From NCBI RefSeq assembly GCF_024345535.1, contig NZ_JAGQBH010000005.1:62001-126000 (forward strand): DNA of 64,000 nucleotides, given 5' to 3'. This stretch comes from Cyanobium sp. N.Huapi 1H5. Its GTDB lineage: Bacteria > Cyanobacteriota > Cyanobacteriia > PCC-6307 > Cyanobiaceae. Below the pieces are notes generated by a model. That model did no database searches and had not been told where the DNA came from. It saw only the letters and a list, made by a program, of their open reading frames with translations. The translations under genes and the position numbers were made by a program. Shown here in pieces: positions 35,163 to 44,396 of this stretch. How positions within the stretch are numbered: position 1 is the first letter of the stretch; every line of letters begins with the position of its first letter.

Positions 35163-36113
35163 ATGGCCAATCTCAAGGCAATCCGTGACCGGATCAGTTC
35201 GGTCAAGAACACGCGCAAGATCACCGAAGCCATGCGGCTGGTGGCCGCCGCCAAGGTGCGTCGCGCCCAGGAGCAGGTGCTTCGCACCCGACCCTTCGCC
35301 GACCGCCTGGCCCGCGTGCTCCAGAACCTCGAATCCCGCATGGGCTTCGAGGGGGCCGATGCACCGCTGCTGGCCGAGCGCAGGCCGGTGGGCACCATCA
35401 CCCTGCTGGTGGTCACCGGCGACCGGGGCCTCTGCGGCGGCTACAACGCCAACGTGATCCGCCGGGCCGAGCAGCGCTTCGCCGAGCTCAAGGGCCAGGG
35501 CTTCACGGTGGACATGGTGTTGATGGGCCGCAAGGCCATCACCTACTTCACCAACCGCTCCTACCCGATCCGGGCCACCTTCACCGGTCTGGAGCAGGTG
35601 CCCACCTCCCAGGAAGCGAACGAAATCGCCAACGAAGTGCTCGCCGAGTTCCTCTCCGCCAGCACCGACCGCGTCGAGATCGTCTTCACCCGCTTCATCA
35701 ACCTGGTGAGCTCCCAGCCGGTCGTCCAGACCCTGCTGCCCCTCGATCCCCAGGGCATCGCCAGCTCCGATGATGAGATCTTCCGTCTCATCACCCGTGA
35801 CGGCCGCCTCGGGGTGGAGACCGGCAAGGTGGAGAACACCGAGCCGGCCCTGCAGCCGGACTTCGTGTTCGAGCAGAGCCCGGAGCAGCTGCTCAATGCC
35901 CTGCTGCCCCTCTACCTGGCCAACCAGCTGCTGCGCTCCCTCCAGGAAGCGGCCGCCAGCGAACTGGCCAGCCGGATGACGGCCATGAACAACGCCAGCG
36001 ACAACGCCAAGGCGCTCGCCAAGACCCTCACCCTCGACTACAACAAGGCCCGCCAGGCGGCCATCACCCAGGAGATCCTGGAAGTGGTGGGTGGCGCGGC
36101 GGCGATGGGCTGA
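35163..36113 (+). CDS. atpG: ATP synthase F1 subunit gamma
   Basis: Central rotor shaft, 316 residues. The N-terminus [33 protein letters not shown] and C-terminus [37 protein letters not shown] are the conserved coiled coil; [17 protein letters not shown] is in the Rossmann part. The insert around residues 197-232 ([29 protein letters not shown]...) is the cyanobacterial/chloroplast insertion and lacks the redox cysteines of plants. It is called atpC in cyanobacterial naming. The 3' end overlaps the convergent PPC-domain gene by 50 bases. Confidence 0.96.
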   Translation: MANLKAIRDRISSVKNTRKITEAMRLVAAAKVRRAQEQVLRTRPFADRLARVLQNLESRMGFEGADAPLLAERRPVGTITLLVVTGDRGLCGGYNANVIRRAEQRFAELKGQGFTVDMVLMGRKAITYFTNRSYPIRATFTGLEQVPTSQEANEIANEVLAEFLSASTDRVEIVFTRFINLVSSQPVVQTLLPLDPQGIASSDDEIFRLITRDGRLGVETGKVENTEPALQPDFVFEQSPEQLLNALLPLYLANQLLRSLQEAAASELASRMTAMNNASDNAKALAKTLTLDYNKARQAAITQEILEVVGGAAAMG

Positions 36114-36495
36114 TCGTCAGCTCCAGGTGGCCGGTGGCGGCATCCCGCCGCCGGCCCAGCTCCCAGCCTTCCGGGCAGACCAACAGCAATTCCATGGTGG
36201 TTCGCACGCGGCTTCCGTGGCAGAGGTGGCCGCCCAGGGTGTGCCCCTCGGCGTCGGCCACCACCAGGTGCAGGTGGGCCCCATCCCTGCTGAGGCTGCC
36301 GGACAGTGTGATCACCTCCTGCGGACCGGCCAGCACGACCCCCCGCTCCTGATCGGCGAAGCGCAGCACGGGATCCTCGAGGCTGCCGATGCCGCAGACG
36401 ATGAAGCCGCAGCACTGCGGATCCGCCCGGGCCAGCCGTTCCAGTTCGCTGCGCAGATCCACGCCCGGTGGCAGACGGAGGGGGCGGTACGGCAT
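36064..36495 (-). CDS. PPC/DUF296-domain protein
   Basis: A 143-residue protein with a PPC (plants and prokaryotes conserved) fold, opening [41 protein letters not shown] and [38 protein letters not shown] contain the typical G-x-G-S-L...A and H-x-H-x-x-x-x-x-x-G-x-x-x-G-G-H-L patterns. Such proteins form trimers; in plants the domain is linked to AT-hook DNA binding, while bacterial roles are unknown. The end is a proline-rich tail ([14 protein letters not shown]) and overlaps the 3' end of the convergent gamma gene by 50 bases. It follows the HD-GYP gene by 16 bases on the same strand. Confidence 0.8.
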   Translation of the reverse strand: MPYRPLRLPPGVDLRSELERLARADPQCCGFIVCGIGSLEDPVLRFADQERGVVLAGPQEVITLSGSLSRDGAHLHLVVADAEGHTLGGHLCHGSRVRTTMELLLVCPEGWELGRRRDAATGHLELTISPSPPRHPPLPGSPG

Positions 36496-36511
36496 GGAGT
36501 GGGGGTGGCCT

Positions 36512-37690
36512 TCAGGCGTCAGGCCCCGCGCAGCGGTAGCCTCTCTCGCGGAAGACCCGCAGACAGGCATCCACCACGGCGGGGTCGTAGAGCAGGCCGC
36601 GGTTTTTCTCGATCTCCCGGAGGGCGGCTTCGGTGCCCAGTCCGGCCCGGTAGGGGCGGTGGGCGCACATCGATTCCACCACGTCGGCGACGGCCACGAT
36701 CAGGGATTCCGGCAGCAACTGATCGCCGGTCAGGCCGTTGGGGTAGCCACTGCCGTCCATGCGCTCGTGGTGTTCATGGACGATGCGGGCGATCGGCCAG
36801 GGGAAGGCCACGTCCTTGAGGATCTGGAAGCCGGCCTCGGCATGTTCCCTGATCAGGTCGTACTCCAGGCAGGTCAGCCTGGTGGGCTTGCAGAGAATTT
36901 CCGCCGGCACCATGATCTTGCCGATGTCGTGGACGGAGGCGGCCAGCCGCAGGCCCTCCAGCTCCTCGGGTGAGAGTCCCAGCTCCGCCCCGATGGCGAC
37001 CGCCAGGTTGGCCACCCGCTTCTGATGGCCGGCGGTGTAAGGGTCGCGCATCTCCGCCATCCCCCCCAGCACCGTGACCAGCTGCCGGTAGAGCAGCTCC
37101 TGTTCCCGGAGGGTGTCGATCCAGCCCGCCTCCGCCAGCTCCCTGGCGACGAGGCTGCCAAGTCGGGTGGCAATCGTGTCCAGCAGCAGGCGCTCTTCCG
37201 CCAGAAAGGGCCCTTCGCTGGCGTCGTCGAAACGGTCGGTGTAGCCCACGTCCACCGAGCCGTAGACCCTGTCGTTGACCCTGATCTCCGAGGACTGCAC
37301 CGACTGGCAACGCTCCAGCTCACCCGTCTGGTAGCGGCGGTCGCCGTGGCGGATTCTGGCGATGGCGTTGGCGGGATGCAGCCAGGCCGCGGGAATCGTC
37401 GTGACGATCTCCGCCAGCATCTCGTCGATCGTGCCCTGGCTGGTACTGATGATGCGCTCGATCTGGTGGAGGCAGTGGAGCTCCTTCATCCGCTCGATGA
37501 GGGCCTGCTCCAACGGCAGCGACAGACCGGAGCCGGAGGGGGGGGCCACGGTGTGGGTGGCCGAGCAGCCGCCACAGGAGCACGTCCCATTGTCATGACT
37601 ACGCACACTTCCATTCCCTATCGCGCGCCCTGAGGAAGGGCCGATGGATGCGTTCATATCGCCCTCGTTCCCGGAGGAACAGATCAGCAC
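36512..37690 (-). CDS. HD-GYP domain protein with GAF-like sensor
   Basis: A 392-residue signalling protein. An N-terminal GAF-like region (about residues 65-205, ELHCLHQIERIISTSQGTIDEML... to LLDTIATRLGSLV) precedes an HD-GYP phosphohydrolase domain with AGHQKRVANLAVAIG, AASVHDIGKIMVP (HD), HAEAGFQIL, HEHHERMDGSGYPNGLTG (H...GYP) and VADVVESM. HD-GYP enzymes degrade cyclic di-GMP, and the catalytic HD and GYP residues are intact, so activity is likely. Start may be ATG 37690 or, 11 residues later, ATG 37657. A cysteine pair CSCGGC lies near the N-terminus, which is unusual and may bind metal. Confidence 0.88.
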   Translation of the reverse strand: MLICSSGNEGDMNASIGPSSGRAIGNGSVRSHDNGTCSCGGCSATHTVAPPSGSGLSLPLEQALIERMKELHCLHQIERIISTSQGTIDEMLAEIVTTIPAAWLHPANAIARIRHGDRRYQTGELERCQSVQSSEIRVNDRVYGSVDVGYTDRFDDASEGPFLAEERLLLDTIATRLGSLVARELAEAGWIDTLREQELLYRQLVTVLGGMAEMRDPYTAGHQKRVANLAVAIGAELGLSPEELEGLRLAASVHDIGKIMVPAEILCKPTRLTCLEYDLIREHAEAGFQILKDVAFPWPIARIVHEHHERMDGSGYPNGLTGDQLLPESLIVAVADVVESMCAHRPYRAGLGTEAALREIEKNRGLLYDPAVVDACLRVFRERGYRCAGPDA

Positions 37691-37745
37691 GAAGCACCGG
37701 CGACGGCGGTCGTTGCCCTTCTGTTTTTTTCACCCTACTCCTGTG

Positions 37746-38153
37746 TCAGCAACCACGCACGTCCGGTGTCGCTGACGTTTGCCGGACGCGGCGCTCCTGG
37801 CGGGGAATCCCGTGGGGCAGCGCGCCGGCCGGCAGCATCACCGTCGCCAGTGGCGACCGCACGGCATGGCCGACCACGTCGATCCCTTCCCGCTGCAGCA
37901 GCTGGGCCTGGGTGTCGCCGTTGGGATCGCGCTTGGGCACGCCCAGGCTTCCGTCTGCTGACACGACGCGATACCAGGGAACCTCCATCTTGGTGCTGTC
38001 GTCCAGCTGGCTGAGGATGTAGGCAACATGCCTGGGCATCACTGCCAGATGCTCGCCGATGGATTGGTAGGTGGTGATCTTCGATTCGGGAATCGTCGTG
38101 ACGATCCGGAGCACCTGAGCCTTGATGCGCGCGAAAGCCTCGGACTTCGCCAT
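37746..38153 (-). CDS. Alkyltransferase-like protein (ATL), DNA-damage recognition
   Basis: A 135-residue relative of O6-methylguanine-DNA methyltransferase. The helix-turn-helix segment KITTYQSIGEHLAVMPRHVAYIL and the arginine finger region are kept, but the active-site PCHR is replaced by PWYRVVSADGSLG, so no alkyl transfer is possible. ATL proteins bind O6-alkylguanine lesions and recruit nucleotide excision repair. It is the last gene of a four-gene minus-strand operon and starts 6 bases after the oxidoreductase stop. Confidence 0.85.
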   Translation of the reverse strand: MAKSEAFARIKAQVLRIVTTIPESKITTYQSIGEHLAVMPRHVAYILSQLDDSTKMEVPWYRVVSADGSLGVPKRDPNGDTQAQLLQREGIDVVGHAVRSPLATVMLPAGALPHGIPRQERRVRQTSATPDVRGC

Positions 38154-38159
38154 GGGGGA

Positions 38160-39140
38160 CTAGTTCTGATCGCGCACGGAGATGATGACGTTACCCTTCT
38201 TGCGTCCCGTGTCGACATAGCGGTGGGCTTCCACAATCTGCTCGAGCGGATAAATCCGATCGATCACCGGTTGGAACGCTCCTGCCTCAGCCAGGGCGGC
38301 CAGGGTGTTCAGATCGTCGTGTCTCACGGTTGCGGGGCCGGCGATCACCCTGCGACCGGATGTCAGCGACACCCACAGCCCCTTCAGCATGTCGGGCAGT
38401 CCGGCCAGCACCAGCAGCAGACGTCCCCCCGTCTTCAGTGAGCGCCGGCAGCGAGAAAAGGGAGCCGTGCCGACCGTGTCGACAATCACGTCATAGGTTT
38501 CGCCGTTGCGGCTGAAGTCCTCCCGGGTGTAGTCGATGACCCGGGCGGCCCCCAGGGAGCGCGCCAGATCCAGGTTCGCCGCGCTGCACACCCCGGTGAC
38601 CTCGGCGCCGGCGTGCCGGGCCAGCTGGACGACGGCGCTGCCCACCGCCCCGGACGCCCCGTTCACCAGCACCCTCTCGCCGGGACGCACCCTGGCCCGG
38701 CGCAGGAAGTCCAGGGCCGTCGTGCCGCCGAAGCACAGCGCCGCCGCCGTTTCGTCGGTGAGGCCGGGCGGTGTGGCCACCACCATGGCGTCCTGGGGCA
38801 GGCAGAGGTATTCCGCATGGCAGCCCAGGCGCATGTCGCTGAAGGCGAAGACCCGCTGCCCCACCTGGAATCGGGTGACGTCCCTGCCGATCGCCGCGAC
38901 CACCCCGGCCAGCTCCGAGCCGAGGATCGGCTGCCTGAGCTTCCGCAGGCCGAACACCAGCCGCATGATCAGGCCGAATCCCGGCGGCACCGTCTGGCTT
39001 CGAAGGCGCCAGTCGGCCGAGGTGACCGTGGTGGCATGGATCCGGATCAGGATCTCATCGGCCTTCGGGGTGGGGGTGGCGATCTCGCGGATCTGCAGCA
39101 CCTCCGGCGGCCCGTAGCGTTCGGCGAGGACGGCCTTCAT
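38160..39140 (-). CDS. Zinc-less medium-chain dehydrogenase/quinone oxidoreductase
   Basis: A 326-residue NAD(P)H-dependent oxidoreductase of the quinone-reductase group. It opens MKAVLAERYGPPEVLQIREI, has LGSELAGVVAAIGRDVTRFQVGQRVFAF, and the coenzyme loop VLVNGASGAVGSAVVQLARHAGAEVTGV (about residue 144 on). YVDTGRKKGNVIISV is the normal end. No zinc-ligand pattern of alcohol dehydrogenases is present. The ATG at 39140 overlaps the stop of the DUF4336-type gene by four bases, so they are co-translated. Substrate unknown. Confidence 0.88.
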   Translation of the reverse strand: MKAVLAERYGPPEVLQIREIATPTPKADEILIRIHATTVTSADWRLRSQTVPPGFGLIMRLVFGLRKLRQPILGSELAGVVAAIGRDVTRFQVGQRVFAFSDMRLGCHAEYLCLPQDAMVVATPPGLTDETAAALCFGGTTALDFLRRARVRPGERVLVNGASGAVGSAVVQLARHAGAEVTGVCSAANLDLARSLGAARVIDYTREDFSRNGETYDVIVDTVGTAPFSRCRRSLKTGGRLLLVLAGLPDMLKGLWVSLTSGRRVIAGPATVRHDDLNTLAALAEAGAFQPVIDRIYPLEQIVEAHRYVDTGRKKGNVIISVRDQN

Positions 39141-39853
39141 GGCAGGGGGGATCCGAGAAAGGAGGAATAGGCCCTGGTGAGGGCTTGCTTGCCGCCCGTT
39201 TCCACCACGGTGCCGTGGGCCACGATCACCCTCTCGAAGTCCCACCGCAGGAGAGCCTGCATGGCCCTGCCCAACGAAGACCTGTCGGTGGTGGCCAGGC
39301 GCTCGAGAAGGGTGGGCTCCAGGCGAGCGTAACCACCGCCGATCCGCGTCAGGCAGCGGGTGAGCCAGGGGGCGGAGGCATCGAAGTGGAAGGCGCTGTC
39401 CGTCAAGACGAGGGTCCGGCTGGGGGTGTGGCAGAAGGCCACCTCATGCAGCGGCGCTGGGCCGGTGGGCCCCAGGGTCTGGAGCCCGCTGAGGCCACAC
39501 AGCAGCAATCCCGGCCATGGGGAAGGCTCTTGCGCGTTGAGCAGCCGGTCCAGCTGCAGATGGGGACGCTTCTGCCTCAGGAAGGGGGGACCCCAGCTGA
39601 TGGCCTGGGGAAAGCGCTGCTGGAAGGCCTGGAGATAGAGATGGTGGAAGGCATTGGGCGCCACGATGTCGGTGACGACTCCGATGGCGGCCAGTTCGAT
39701 TTCGAGTTCAGGGGTTGGCTGAATCGGCGAAAGGATCACCAGCCGGTTGCTGTTCACCAGGCGGATGACGGTCATCCGGGTGCCGATGCTCAGGCCGACG
39801 TAGGTCTGCGGTTGTTCGGCCACCCAGAGATCATCGGCGAGGCGCCGCAGCAT
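39137..39853 (-). CDS. DUF4336-like protein (metallo-beta-lactamase-like fold)
   Basis: From ATG 39853 the product has 238 residues and opens MLRRLADDLWVAEQPQTYVG. The segments RMTVIRLVNSNRLVILSPIQPTPELEIEL, GVVTDIVAPNAFHHLYLQAFQQRFP and ALLRWDFERVIVAHGTVVETGGKQAL are what I associate with DUF4336, a degenerate metallo-beta-lactamase relative common in plants and cyanobacteria. The histidine in APNAFHHLY and VAHG are the main remnants of the metal site. Function is unknown. It is followed immediately by the oxidoreductase gene with a four-base overlap. Confidence 0.75.
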   Translation of the reverse strand: MLRRLADDLWVAEQPQTYVGLSIGTRMTVIRLVNSNRLVILSPIQPTPELEIELAAIGVVTDIVAPNAFHHLYLQAFQQRFPQAISWGPPFLRQKRPHLQLDRLLNAQEPSPWPGLLLCGLSGLQTLGPTGPAPLHEVAFCHTPSRTLVLTDSAFHFDASAPWLTRCLTRIGGGYARLEPTLLERLATTDRSSLGRAMQALLRWDFERVIVAHGTVVETGGKQALTRAYSSFLGSPLP

Positions 39854-39909
39854 GGATGGGGCGGAAGGCTGGGCCCAACCTAAGGGCCTGGGCCAGGCGG
39901 TGGCTGGCA

Positions 39910-40596
39910 TCAGCTGGCCGGGCGAAGAATCCGCAGCATCGCGTTGCCGCCGCGCTGAAATTCGTAGGGCACCGGTTCGATCGCCACCGTGAAACCCTCC
40001 GCGCGCAGGGCTGTCGCGCTCCCCTCGAGATGGGGCGACATTTCACCGCCCAGGGTGAGCAGCGGAAACACCCGCACCTCCCGCGCCACGCGGACCAGCT
40101 CCAGCAGCGAGGCCCGATGGAAGGCGGCATCGAGCTGCAGGCTGTACAGAAACAGCAGATGGGAGCAGAGGGCCAGCGCGAAGCTGGCGTCGGCGAAGGG
40201 CAGGGAGGGCAGCGCGGCCTCCACATAGCGCCCCTGCGCCACACCGGCCGGATAGTCGTCCAGGAAGGCCCCCATGGCCTGCAGGCGGCGGCGGCCGAGT
40301 TCCTCCGGGGAGGGGATCGCCTCCCAGACGAAGTCGCTCTGGTTCTGGCGGATCTGTCCGATCACCTGGTCGTAGGTGGCGGCGATGCGGGAGCCGATCT
40401 CCTCCCGGCTGAAGCGATAGATCGGATCGCAGGAGATCACCGTCGTGCCCCTGCGGCTGGCTTCGGCATTGAAGCCGGCCGGTCCATCCCCGCAGCCCAG
40501 GATCCGGCCCGCCAGGTCGTCCGCCGTGAGGGCGAACATGGCCCCGTACTCCTCGAAGGAGCGGCCCCAGGGGACGACCTGATCCAGGGTGAACAT
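39910..40596 (-). CDS. SAM-dependent methyltransferase-like protein
   Basis: A 228-residue protein opening MFTLDQVVPWGRSFEEYGAM. The glycine-rich loop ILGCGDGPAGFNAEASRRG (about residues 31-49), VISCDPIYRFSREEI and SFALALCSHLLFLYS form the class I methyltransferase outline, with the start FEEYGAMFALTADDLAGRILGCGDGPAGFN typical of a group annotated only as methyltransferases. It heads the minus-strand operon of four genes, 56 bases before the DUF4336-like gene. The substrate cannot be told. Confidence 0.75.
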   Translation of the reverse strand: MFTLDQVVPWGRSFEEYGAMFALTADDLAGRILGCGDGPAGFNAEASRRGTTVISCDPIYRFSREEIGSRIAATYDQVIGQIRQNQSDFVWEAIPSPEELGRRRLQAMGAFLDDYPAGVAQGRYVEAALPSLPFADASFALALCSHLLFLYSLQLDAAFHRASLLELVRVAREVRVFPLLTLGGEMSPHLEGSATALRAEGFTVAIEPVPYEFQRGGNAMLRILRPAS

Positions 40597-40679
40597 GGTG
40601 GACCTGGGGGAGGACGGCGAGCCAGGGAATGATGGTCCCGTTCCCTGGCCGCCGCCTCCCGGTTCTCTCCCCGTTCGCC

Positions 40680-41429
40680 ATGGCCGATGCCGCCGCCCCC
40701 GCCGCCACCCCCGCCGCGCTGGCGATCGAGCCCCTGTTCCCGATGGCCCTGGGCCGGGTGCAGCTGGCGCCCGATCCCCTCGACACGGCCCTGCTGCTGC
40801 AGCGGGTCCTGGCGCTGCGGGAGCGAGATCCCAGCGAGGAGGGGGTGGCCTGGACCGGCGATGTGCGCGGCGCCGGGGAGCTGCACCGCGACCCCCTGTT
40901 CGCCCCCCTGATCGACCGGCTGGCACTCCATGCCCGGGCGTATCTGGAGGCCCTGGGCTTTGATCGCCGGCGCCTGGCCCTGCATGTGCAGCGCAGCTGG
41001 CCGGTGATCAGTGAGGCCGGCGAGCAGGTGGGGCGCCACCACCACCCCAACGCCCACCTCAGCGCCGTCTATTACCTCAATGGCGACGGCAGCGGCCGCA
41101 GCGGCTGCCTGCGCCTGTTCACTCCCCGCCAGGTCAATGAGCTGGTGCCGGGGCTGGCGGTGGGCCAGGACGGGCCGATCGGGGCCGATGCCGCCCTCAA
41201 CTGTCCCTGGCATGACGTGGCGCCCCGGGCGGGGCTGCTGCTGCTGTTCCCCGCGTCGGTGGACCACGCGGTGCTCCCCAACGAAGACCCCGACGACACC
41301 CGCTTCTCGCTCAGCATCGACTTCGTGCTCACGGCCCCGGCGAACGCGCCCGATCCGGGCGAGTACCTCGCCCCCCACCCCGGTCGCTGGCTGGCGATCG
41401 GGGAAGATGGGACCGAGCCGGGAGCCTGA
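40680..41429 (+). CDS. 2-oxoglutarate/Fe(II)-dependent oxygenase-like protein
   Basis: A 249-residue protein opening MADAAAPAATPAALAIEPLFPMALGRVQLA. GRHHHPNAHLSAVYYLNGDGSGRSG supplies the first metal histidine and Asn/His context, and LLLFPASVDHAVLPNEDPDDTRFSLSIDFVL the second His and the 2-oxoglutarate-binding Arg. This pattern belongs to the putative 2OG-Fe(II) oxygenase group seen in cyanobacteria and phages. It probably hydroxylates an unknown substrate. The start at 40680 is 83 bases from the divergent methyltransferase start. Confidence 0.8.
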   Translation: MADAAAPAATPAALAIEPLFPMALGRVQLAPDPLDTALLLQRVLALRERDPSEEGVAWTGDVRGAGELHRDPLFAPLIDRLALHARAYLEALGFDRRRLALHVQRSWPVISEAGEQVGRHHHPNAHLSAVYYLNGDGSGRSGCLRLFTPRQVNELVPGLAVGQDGPIGADAALNCPWHDVAPRAGLLLLFPASVDHAVLPNEDPDDTRFSLSIDFVLTAPANAPDPGEYLAPHPGRWLAIGEDGTEPGA

Positions 41430-41470
41430 GCCGCCCTGCCGACGCCGCCCCTCCCCGACCCCTATCCCCC

Positions 41471-41824
41471 GTGTCCGAGACCACTCCAGCGACCACCCCA
41501 GAGCTCCCCGTCTTCCAGGTCAGCGCCAGCCTGGATGGAACGTCTTACAGCTTTCCCTGCCGCAGCGACCAGACGGTGCTGAACGCCGCCGAGGCCGCCG
41601 GGGTGCCCCTGCCCAGCTCCTGCTGCTCGGGCGTCTGCACCACCTGCGCCGCCCTGCTGCGCAGCGGCACCGTGCACCAGCCCGACGCCATGGGCGTCAA
41701 GGCCGAGCTTCAGGCCAAGGGCTATGCCCTGCTGTGCGTCTCCTATCCCCTCGCCGACCTCGATCTGGTGGCCGGCCAGGAGGACGCCCTCTACGAGGCC
41801 CAGTTCGGTCAGTTCCAGAAGTGA
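41471..41824 (+). CDS. Plant-type [2Fe-2S] ferredoxin
   Basis: A 117-residue ferredoxin; VFQVSASLDGTSYSFPCRSDQTVLNAAEAAGVPLPSSCCSGVCTTCAALLRSGTV gives the C-x4-C-x2-C cluster triad and YALLCVSYPLADLDL the fourth ligand. The N-terminal extension is rich in Thr/Pro. It starts a three-gene unit: its stop overlaps the GTG of the next gene by four bases (GTGA). The partner enzyme is not evident from neighbours. Confidence 0.92.
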   Translation: MSETTPATTPELPVFQVSASLDGTSYSFPCRSDQTVLNAAEAAGVPLPSSCCSGVCTTCAALLRSGTVHQPDAMGVKAELQAKGYALLCVSYPLADLDLVAGQEDALYEAQFGQFQK

Positions 41825-42036
41825 GCGCCCTGGTGCCCCTGGAGCTGTGGTTGCAGGCCTCCCCTGGTCCGCTGCTGCCCCAGCTGCGGCAGGGGCTGGC
41901 AAGGGAGGCGCGCCGCCTGGCCGGTGAGGGCGCCGAGCCCCTGCGCTGGGCGATCACGGCGGTGGATCCCCGCCGCGGCCTGCGGCTGGAGGGGATCGTG
42001 GTGGCGCCGGTGCCGGCGCCGGCCCCCGGCCCTTGA
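41821..42036 (+). CDS. Small protein between ferredoxin and DUF3326 gene
   Basis: A GTG at 41821 starts a 71-residue frame reading MSALVPLELWLQASPGPLLPQLRQGLAREARRLAGEGAEPLRWAITAVDP and ending VVAPVPAPAPGP. It overlaps both neighbours by four bases (GTGA, TTGA), a strong sign of real translation. The pattern LRWAITAVDPRRGLRLEGIVV resembles a small alpha/beta fold. I do not recognise a family. The longer open frame upstream in the same phase is a shadow of the oxygenase. Confidence 0.65.
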   Translation: MSALVPLELWLQASPGPLLPQLRQGLAREARRLAGEGAEPLRWAITAVDPRRGLRLEGIVVAPVPAPAPGP

Positions 42037-43091
42037 GCGCGGCGGCCCCGCCCCTGCCCACCCTGCTGGTGATCCCCACCGGGGTGGGCTGCGCCGTGGG
42101 CGGTTTCGCCGGTGACGGCCTGCCGGCGGCCCGGCTGCTGGCGGCGGCCAGCGGCTGCCTGATCACCCACCCCAACGTGATGAACGCCGCCTCCCTCTAC
42201 TGGAGCGACCGGCGCCTGCATTACGTGGAGGGCTGGAGCCTCGACCGCTTCGCCGCCGGCGAGCTGGCCCTGGCTCCGGTGCCCAGCCAGCGGGTGGGCG
42301 TGCTGCTGGATGCGGGCATCGAAGCGGAGCTGCTGCTGCGCCACCGCCAGGTGATCGACGCCTGCCGCGCCAGCCTGGGGCTGACGATCGGCCCGGTGCT
42401 GAGCAGCGACGTTCCCCTGGAGGTGAGCCTCACGATCGGCCCCAGCGGCAGTAGCTGGGGCAGCCTGGGCCGGCCTGAGGCGCTGCTGCGGGCCGGTGAA
42501 GCGCTGCGGGACGCCGGGGCCACGGCCATCGCCGTGGTGGCCCGCTTCCCCGACGAGCCGGGCAGCGACGCCCTGGCGGCCTACCGCCACGGCACGGGGG
42601 TGGATGCCCTGGCCGGGGCGGAGGCGGTGATCAGCCACCTGCTGGTGCGCCACCTGGGGGTGCCCTGTGCCCATGCCCCCGCCCTGGCGCCCCTGCCGCC
42701 CGACCCCGCTCTGGATCCGCGGGCGGCGGCGGAGGAACTGGGCCACACCTTCCTGCCCTGCGTGCTGGTGGGCCTCAGCCGGGCCCCCTCGCTGCGGCCC
42801 GAGCCGGCCAGCGGCAACGGCCTGCTGCACGGCGCCGATGTGGGGGCGGTGGTGGCGCCGGCGGGGGCCCTGGGGGGGGAGGCGGTGCTGGCCTGCGCCG
42901 GGCGGGGTGTGCCCGTGATCGCCGTGGAGGGGAACCCCTGCCTGCTGCAGGTGAGCGGCGAGGCCCTGGGGCTGCCGGTGATCCCGGCCGCCAGCTACGC
43001 CGAGGCGGCCGGGATCGTGCTGGCCCTGCGGGAGGGCCTCGATCCGGCGGCCCTGCGGCGGCCCTTGCCGACCCTTAATGGGCCCGGCTGA
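42033..43091 (+). CDS. DUF3326-family protein
   Basis: A 352-residue soluble protein beginning at TTG 42033. TLLVIPTGVGCAVGGFAGDGLPAARLLAAASGCLITHPNVMNAASLYWSDRRLHYVEGW is characteristic of DUF3326, a family of cyanobacteria and plants without known activity. AVISHLLVRHLGVPCAHAPALAP and GADVGAVVAPAGALGGEAVLACAGRGVPVIAVEGNPC follow. The fold looks Rossmann-like, with glycine-rich turns. Its start overlaps the small gene by four bases, so it is co-translated with the ferredoxin unit. Confidence 0.85.
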   Translation: MSAAAPPLPTLLVIPTGVGCAVGGFAGDGLPAARLLAAASGCLITHPNVMNAASLYWSDRRLHYVEGWSLDRFAAGELALAPVPSQRVGVLLDAGIEAELLLRHRQVIDACRASLGLTIGPVLSSDVPLEVSLTIGPSGSSWGSLGRPEALLRAGEALRDAGATAIAVVARFPDEPGSDALAAYRHGTGVDALAGAEAVISHLLVRHLGVPCAHAPALAPLPPDPALDPRAAAEELGHTFLPCVLVGLSRAPSLRPEPASGNGLLHGADVGAVVAPAGALGGEAVLACAGRGVPVIAVEGNPCLLQVSGEALGLPVIPAASYAEAAGIVLALREGLDPAALRRPLPTLNGPG

Positions 43092-43109
43092 GGGGTCGGG
43101 CTGGGGTGG

Positions 43110-43616
43110 CTAGGGCTCGCCCAGAAAGTCCCGCTTGCCCAGCTCCACGCCGTTGTGGCGCAGGATGTCGTAGGCGGTGGTGACGTGGAAATAGACGTTG
43201 GGCAGGACGAAGAACAGCAGGAAGCTCTGGCCGCTGAAGCGGAGGGTCTCGCCGCGGATCGGCAGTTCGATCGCCTTGGTTTCGGTGCCGTCGATCTGCT
43301 CGGGGGTGAAGGTCTCGAGGCTGGCCAGGGTCGTCTCGATGCGGCCGATGAGGTCGTCGAAGCCGGCTTCGTTGTCCTCCATGGAGGTGCTCTCCACCCC
43401 GGCCAGCCGGGCCAGGCCGCGGCGGGCGATGTCGGTGGCGATCTGCACCTGGCGCACCAGGGGGAACATGTCGGGGTAGAGGCGGGCCTGCAGCAGCACC
43501 GCCGGATCGATCCCTTTGGCTTCGGCGTGGGCGGCCGCCTTGGCCAGGATCGCCGCCAGGTTGCGCAGGCTGCGGGCCAGGGGCGGAACGGCCGCCTCGA
43601 ACATCGAGAGCGTCAT
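43110..43616 (-). CDS. DUF1993-family protein (DinB-like helical bundle)
   Basis: A 168-residue protein opening [73 protein letters not shown] and [40 protein letters not shown] are the family's conserved parts. DUF1993 proteins are thought to be four-helix DinB/YfiT relatives, usually with histidines that could bind metal; function is unknown. The start is ATG 43616. It is convergent with the DUF3326 gene, 18 bases apart, and divergent from the peroxiredoxin gene. Confidence 0.85.
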   Translation of the reverse strand: MTLSMFEAAVPPLARSLRNLAAILAKAAAHAEAKGIDPAVLLQARLYPDMFPLVRQVQIATDIARRGLARLAGVESTSMEDNEAGFDDLIGRIETTLASLETFTPEQIDGTETKAIELPIRGETLRFSGQSFLLFFVLPNVYFHVTTAYDILRHNGVELGKRDFLGEP

Positions 43617-43799
43617 GGCTGGGGCGGGGGCCGGGGGCAGGCGAAGCGGACTGTAGGCCGGTCGAGCGGCTGGCCCGGCAGTGGCGATGAGCAGAAACAC
43701 TCAGCCGGTTTCCCCCCTAAGGCGGACCGATTGCGAGTTAAGCTCTCTGCGATCGCTGCTCCGGGCGGCGCGTCGTCAAGTCGTTCTTCACACATTCAC

Positions 43800-44372
43800 A
43801 TGGCTGTCATCGAAAAGGTCCCCAGCGTCGTCTTCAAGACCCGCGTGCGCGATGAATCCGTGCCCGGCCCCAACCCCTTCCGCTGGCAGGACCTGACCAC
43901 CGACGACATCTTCAAGGGCAAGAAGGTGGTGGTGTTCTCGCTGCCCGGCGCCTTCACCCCCACCTGCTCCTCCAACCACCTGCCCCGCTACGAGGCCCTG
44001 TACGACGAGTTCAAGGGCCTGGGTGTGGACAGCATCGTCTGCGTGTCGGTCAACGACGCCTTCGTGATGTTCCAGTGGGGCAAGCAGGTGGGCGCCGACA
44101 AGGTGTTCCTGCTGCCCGATGGCAACGGCGAGTTCAGCCGCAAGATGGGCATGCTCGTCGAGAAGGACAACCTGGGCTTCGGTGCCCGCTCCTGGCGCTA
44201 CTCGATGCTCGTCAACGACGGCACCATCGAGAAGATGTTCGTGGAGCCCGGCCTCGAGGACAACTGTCCTACCGACCCCTTCGAGTGCTCTGACGCCGAC
44301 ACGATGCTGGCCTACCTGAAGGGCACCGCCCCCGCCGGCGTCTCCGCCCCCAGCCGCGAGTTCGTCGGCTGA
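43800..44372 (+). CDS. Peroxiredoxin (Prx5/hybrid type)
   Basis: A 190-residue thiol peroxidase, opening [20 protein letters not shown]. The peroxidatic cysteine is in [29 protein letters not shown] (about residue 51), with the T-x-x-C context and the arginine further on in [14 protein letters not shown] second cysteine pair is near the C-terminus ([21 protein letters not shown]). It removes H2O2 and organic peroxides with a glutaredoxin or thioredoxin. A strong intrinsic terminator follows 25 bases after the stop, so it is a monocistronic gene. Confidence 0.93.
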   Translation: MAVIEKVPSVVFKTRVRDESVPGPNPFRWQDLTTDDIFKGKKVVVFSLPGAFTPTCSSNHLPRYEALYDEFKGLGVDSIVCVSVNDAFVMFQWGKQVGADKVFLLPDGNGEFSRKMGMLVEKDNLGFGARSWRYSMLVNDGTIEKMFVEPGLEDNCPTDPFECSDADTMLAYLKGTAPAGVSAPSREFVG

Positions 44373-44396
44373 GGCCGCCGCAGCGCTGAGATCCTC

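Noticed and set aside
37746-38153. Active O6-methylguanine-DNA methyltransferase
   Set aside because: The active-site Cys is absent (PWYR in place of PCHR), so the gene is called alkyltransferase-like.
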